DNA of 64,000 bases, taken from positions 62,001-126,000 of the forward strand of contig NZ_JAAIII010000006.1 of NCBI RefSeq assembly GCF_012932425.1, written 5' to 3'. This DNA is from Bifidobacterium oedipodis. Its GTDB lineage: Bacteria > Actinomycetota > Actinomycetes > Actinomycetales > Bifidobacteriaceae. Shown one piece after another: positions 63,107 to 64,000 of the stretch (positions are counted from its first letter, which is position 1; each line of letters begins with the position of its first letter). Made by a program: the position numbers and the translations under genes. A model generated the notes under the pieces. The model saw only the letters and a program-made list of their open reading frames with translations. It did not search any database and was not told where the DNA came from.

Positions 63107-63437
63107 GCAATTCCCTTCATTCCGCCAATTGATGCAACATGGCCTGCACCATGTGGTCATGGTTATTGCCACGATTGTCGTTCCAGCGAGTATTGTTGCA
63201 TCACTGTTTTTCGACAAGATGACCGGAGGAAATACACAGGTTACAATTGCGTAGAAATCAACCGTCTACGGGGCACGAGATGCTTACAATCGCACACAAT
63301 TCGTCCCGTCAGTCTCAGAAAATCGTTGCCGACCAATGCACAGCCTGATAACGCAGATCGACGGATTCGGATGTCAACGATACAGTAACGTACCTTCACA
63401 CGCAGTCTGTGAAAAACAATCGAAAAACTTCCTTGCT
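63107..63437. other. Gap upstream of ureAB, no gene seen
   Basis: 331 bp between ureAB and the nuclease gene, both on the minus strand. I see no convincing promoter, repeat or RNA; it should contain the ureAB promoter. Confidence 0.5.
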
Positions 63438-64000
63438 TTACAAGACCACGTAGCCAATTCCACCGCCAATACTCATCTTCAAATGCTGAACCGCCTCTTG
63501 GACAACCAGCTCGGGCTTTTCTTCTCTCGCTGGATATTTGGAGGCCCAAGGACGCCCTGGATGCAAAGTATCCCACCGAGATCGTCTACCGTTAGCGCGT
63601 CCACTCCCAGGATCATGATTCCCGAAACCGTCAATCAGCGTATTCCACAACGGCTGGTACATGGTGATCATGGCAGTTTCCGCCATCGGCACCCAGATAT
63701 AGGACAGAATAAGCATTTTTACCGAAAAATCAGCAATGTCCAGATTCGTCGCCTGCCGAATCGACTTGCAATGATCCTTCAACCTTGTATAAAGCTCCTT
63801 GCCGGAAAAATCATCAGGAGCAATATCCTTGCCTTTACGTGTCGAGGGAGCAGCCTTGCCGATATAAATCGGCCATGATCCTGCCTTACGCCTGTTCTGA
63901 TCGCCCAGTAATCGATAGGGCTGAAAATCCCCCTCATAAAACAGCACATACACACCCGGCCCGTCGAATGATTCAAGCTCGGCCAATGGCACATTCTCCG
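63438..64000 (-). CDS. Eco29kI-like GIY-YIG restriction endonuclease (partial)
   Basis: The C-terminal 187 residues are visible and the gene continues past the window edge. The GIY-YIG nuclease core is VYVLFYEGDFQPYRLLG, then WPIYIGKA, followed by DFSGKELYTRLKDHCKSI (Arg, His), MAETAMITMYQPLWNTLIDG (catalytic Glu in AETAMI) and GFGNHDPGSGR, the Eco29kI-type pattern. A cognate methyltransferase would be expected beyond the edge. Confidence 0.85.
   Translation of the reverse strand, partial: ENVPLAELESFDGPGVYVLFYEGDFQPYRLLGDQNRRKAGSWPIYIGKAAPSTRKGKDIAPDDFSGKELYTRLKDHCKSIRQATNLDIADFSVKMLILSYIWVPMAETAMITMYQPLWNTLIDGFGNHDPGSGRANGRRSRWDTLHPGRPWASKYPAREEKPELVVQEAVQHLKMSIGGGIGYVVL

Overview
The window is high-GC actinobacterial chromosome. 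It is best explained as Bifidobacterium longum, and the complete urease locus at the right end points to a urease-positive lineage such as subsp. infantis or suis. Supporting signs are the DUF3073 protein, the actinobacterial SCP-like protein, the gluconate operon, a bile-acid-type symporter, NADP-dependent GdhA, PEP carboxylase and the general codon and GC style. The species call is inference from gene content; no rRNA is present to confirm it.

Layout. 1-9.3 kb: start of glycogen phosphorylase, an MFS exporter, a NarL-type two-component pair, small conserved actinobacterial proteins, trpS, a YtcJ-like amidohydrolase and a DUF559-like protein. 9.3-20.3 kb: a 196-bp inverted-repeat element, putP, a LacI-controlled esterase/sugar-symporter operon with a readable promoter and tandem operators, a ThrE-type exporter and ppc, followed by a dense palindrome cluster. 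20.3-25.3 kb: an accessory island with an acetyltransferase, a DUF4143 ATPase preceded by four 33-bp iterons, a MazF/PemK-like toxin-antitoxin pair and an AIPR-like protein. 25.3-36 kb: a thioredoxin-reductase-like flavoprotein with ahpC, carbonic anhydrase, a CNNM-type protein, a 62-bp hairpin array, dps, and the gluconate operon gntP-gntK-gnd with its divergent GntR regulator. 36-39 kb: tRNA-Ile and tRNA-Ala flanked by two different tandem-repeat tracts, mscL and a DUF5692 membrane protein. 39-48.5 kb: a membrane-anchored, domain-permuted GH3 enzyme, an AgrC/LytTR-type two-component system, the second 196-bp element, a bile-acid-type symporter and gdhA. 48.5-56 kb: two more DUF4143 ATPases around two 23-bp iteron arrays, then a MarR-controlled heterodimeric ABC exporter. 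56-64 kb: two small membrane proteins, the urease locus (ureE-ureF-ureG-ureD convergent with ureC and fused ureAB) and, at the edge, an Eco29kI-like nuclease.

Most metabolic genes are ordinary. The unusual content is in the gaps and accessory genes. Three DUF4143 ATPase/nuclease-fold proteins lie beside three unrelated, precisely phased repeat arrays. A 74-bp palindromic element occurs twice with constant ends and loop but a different 8-bp core. Several further structured repeat families (62-bp, 138-bp, about 91-bp, 196-bp) fill the spaces between genes.
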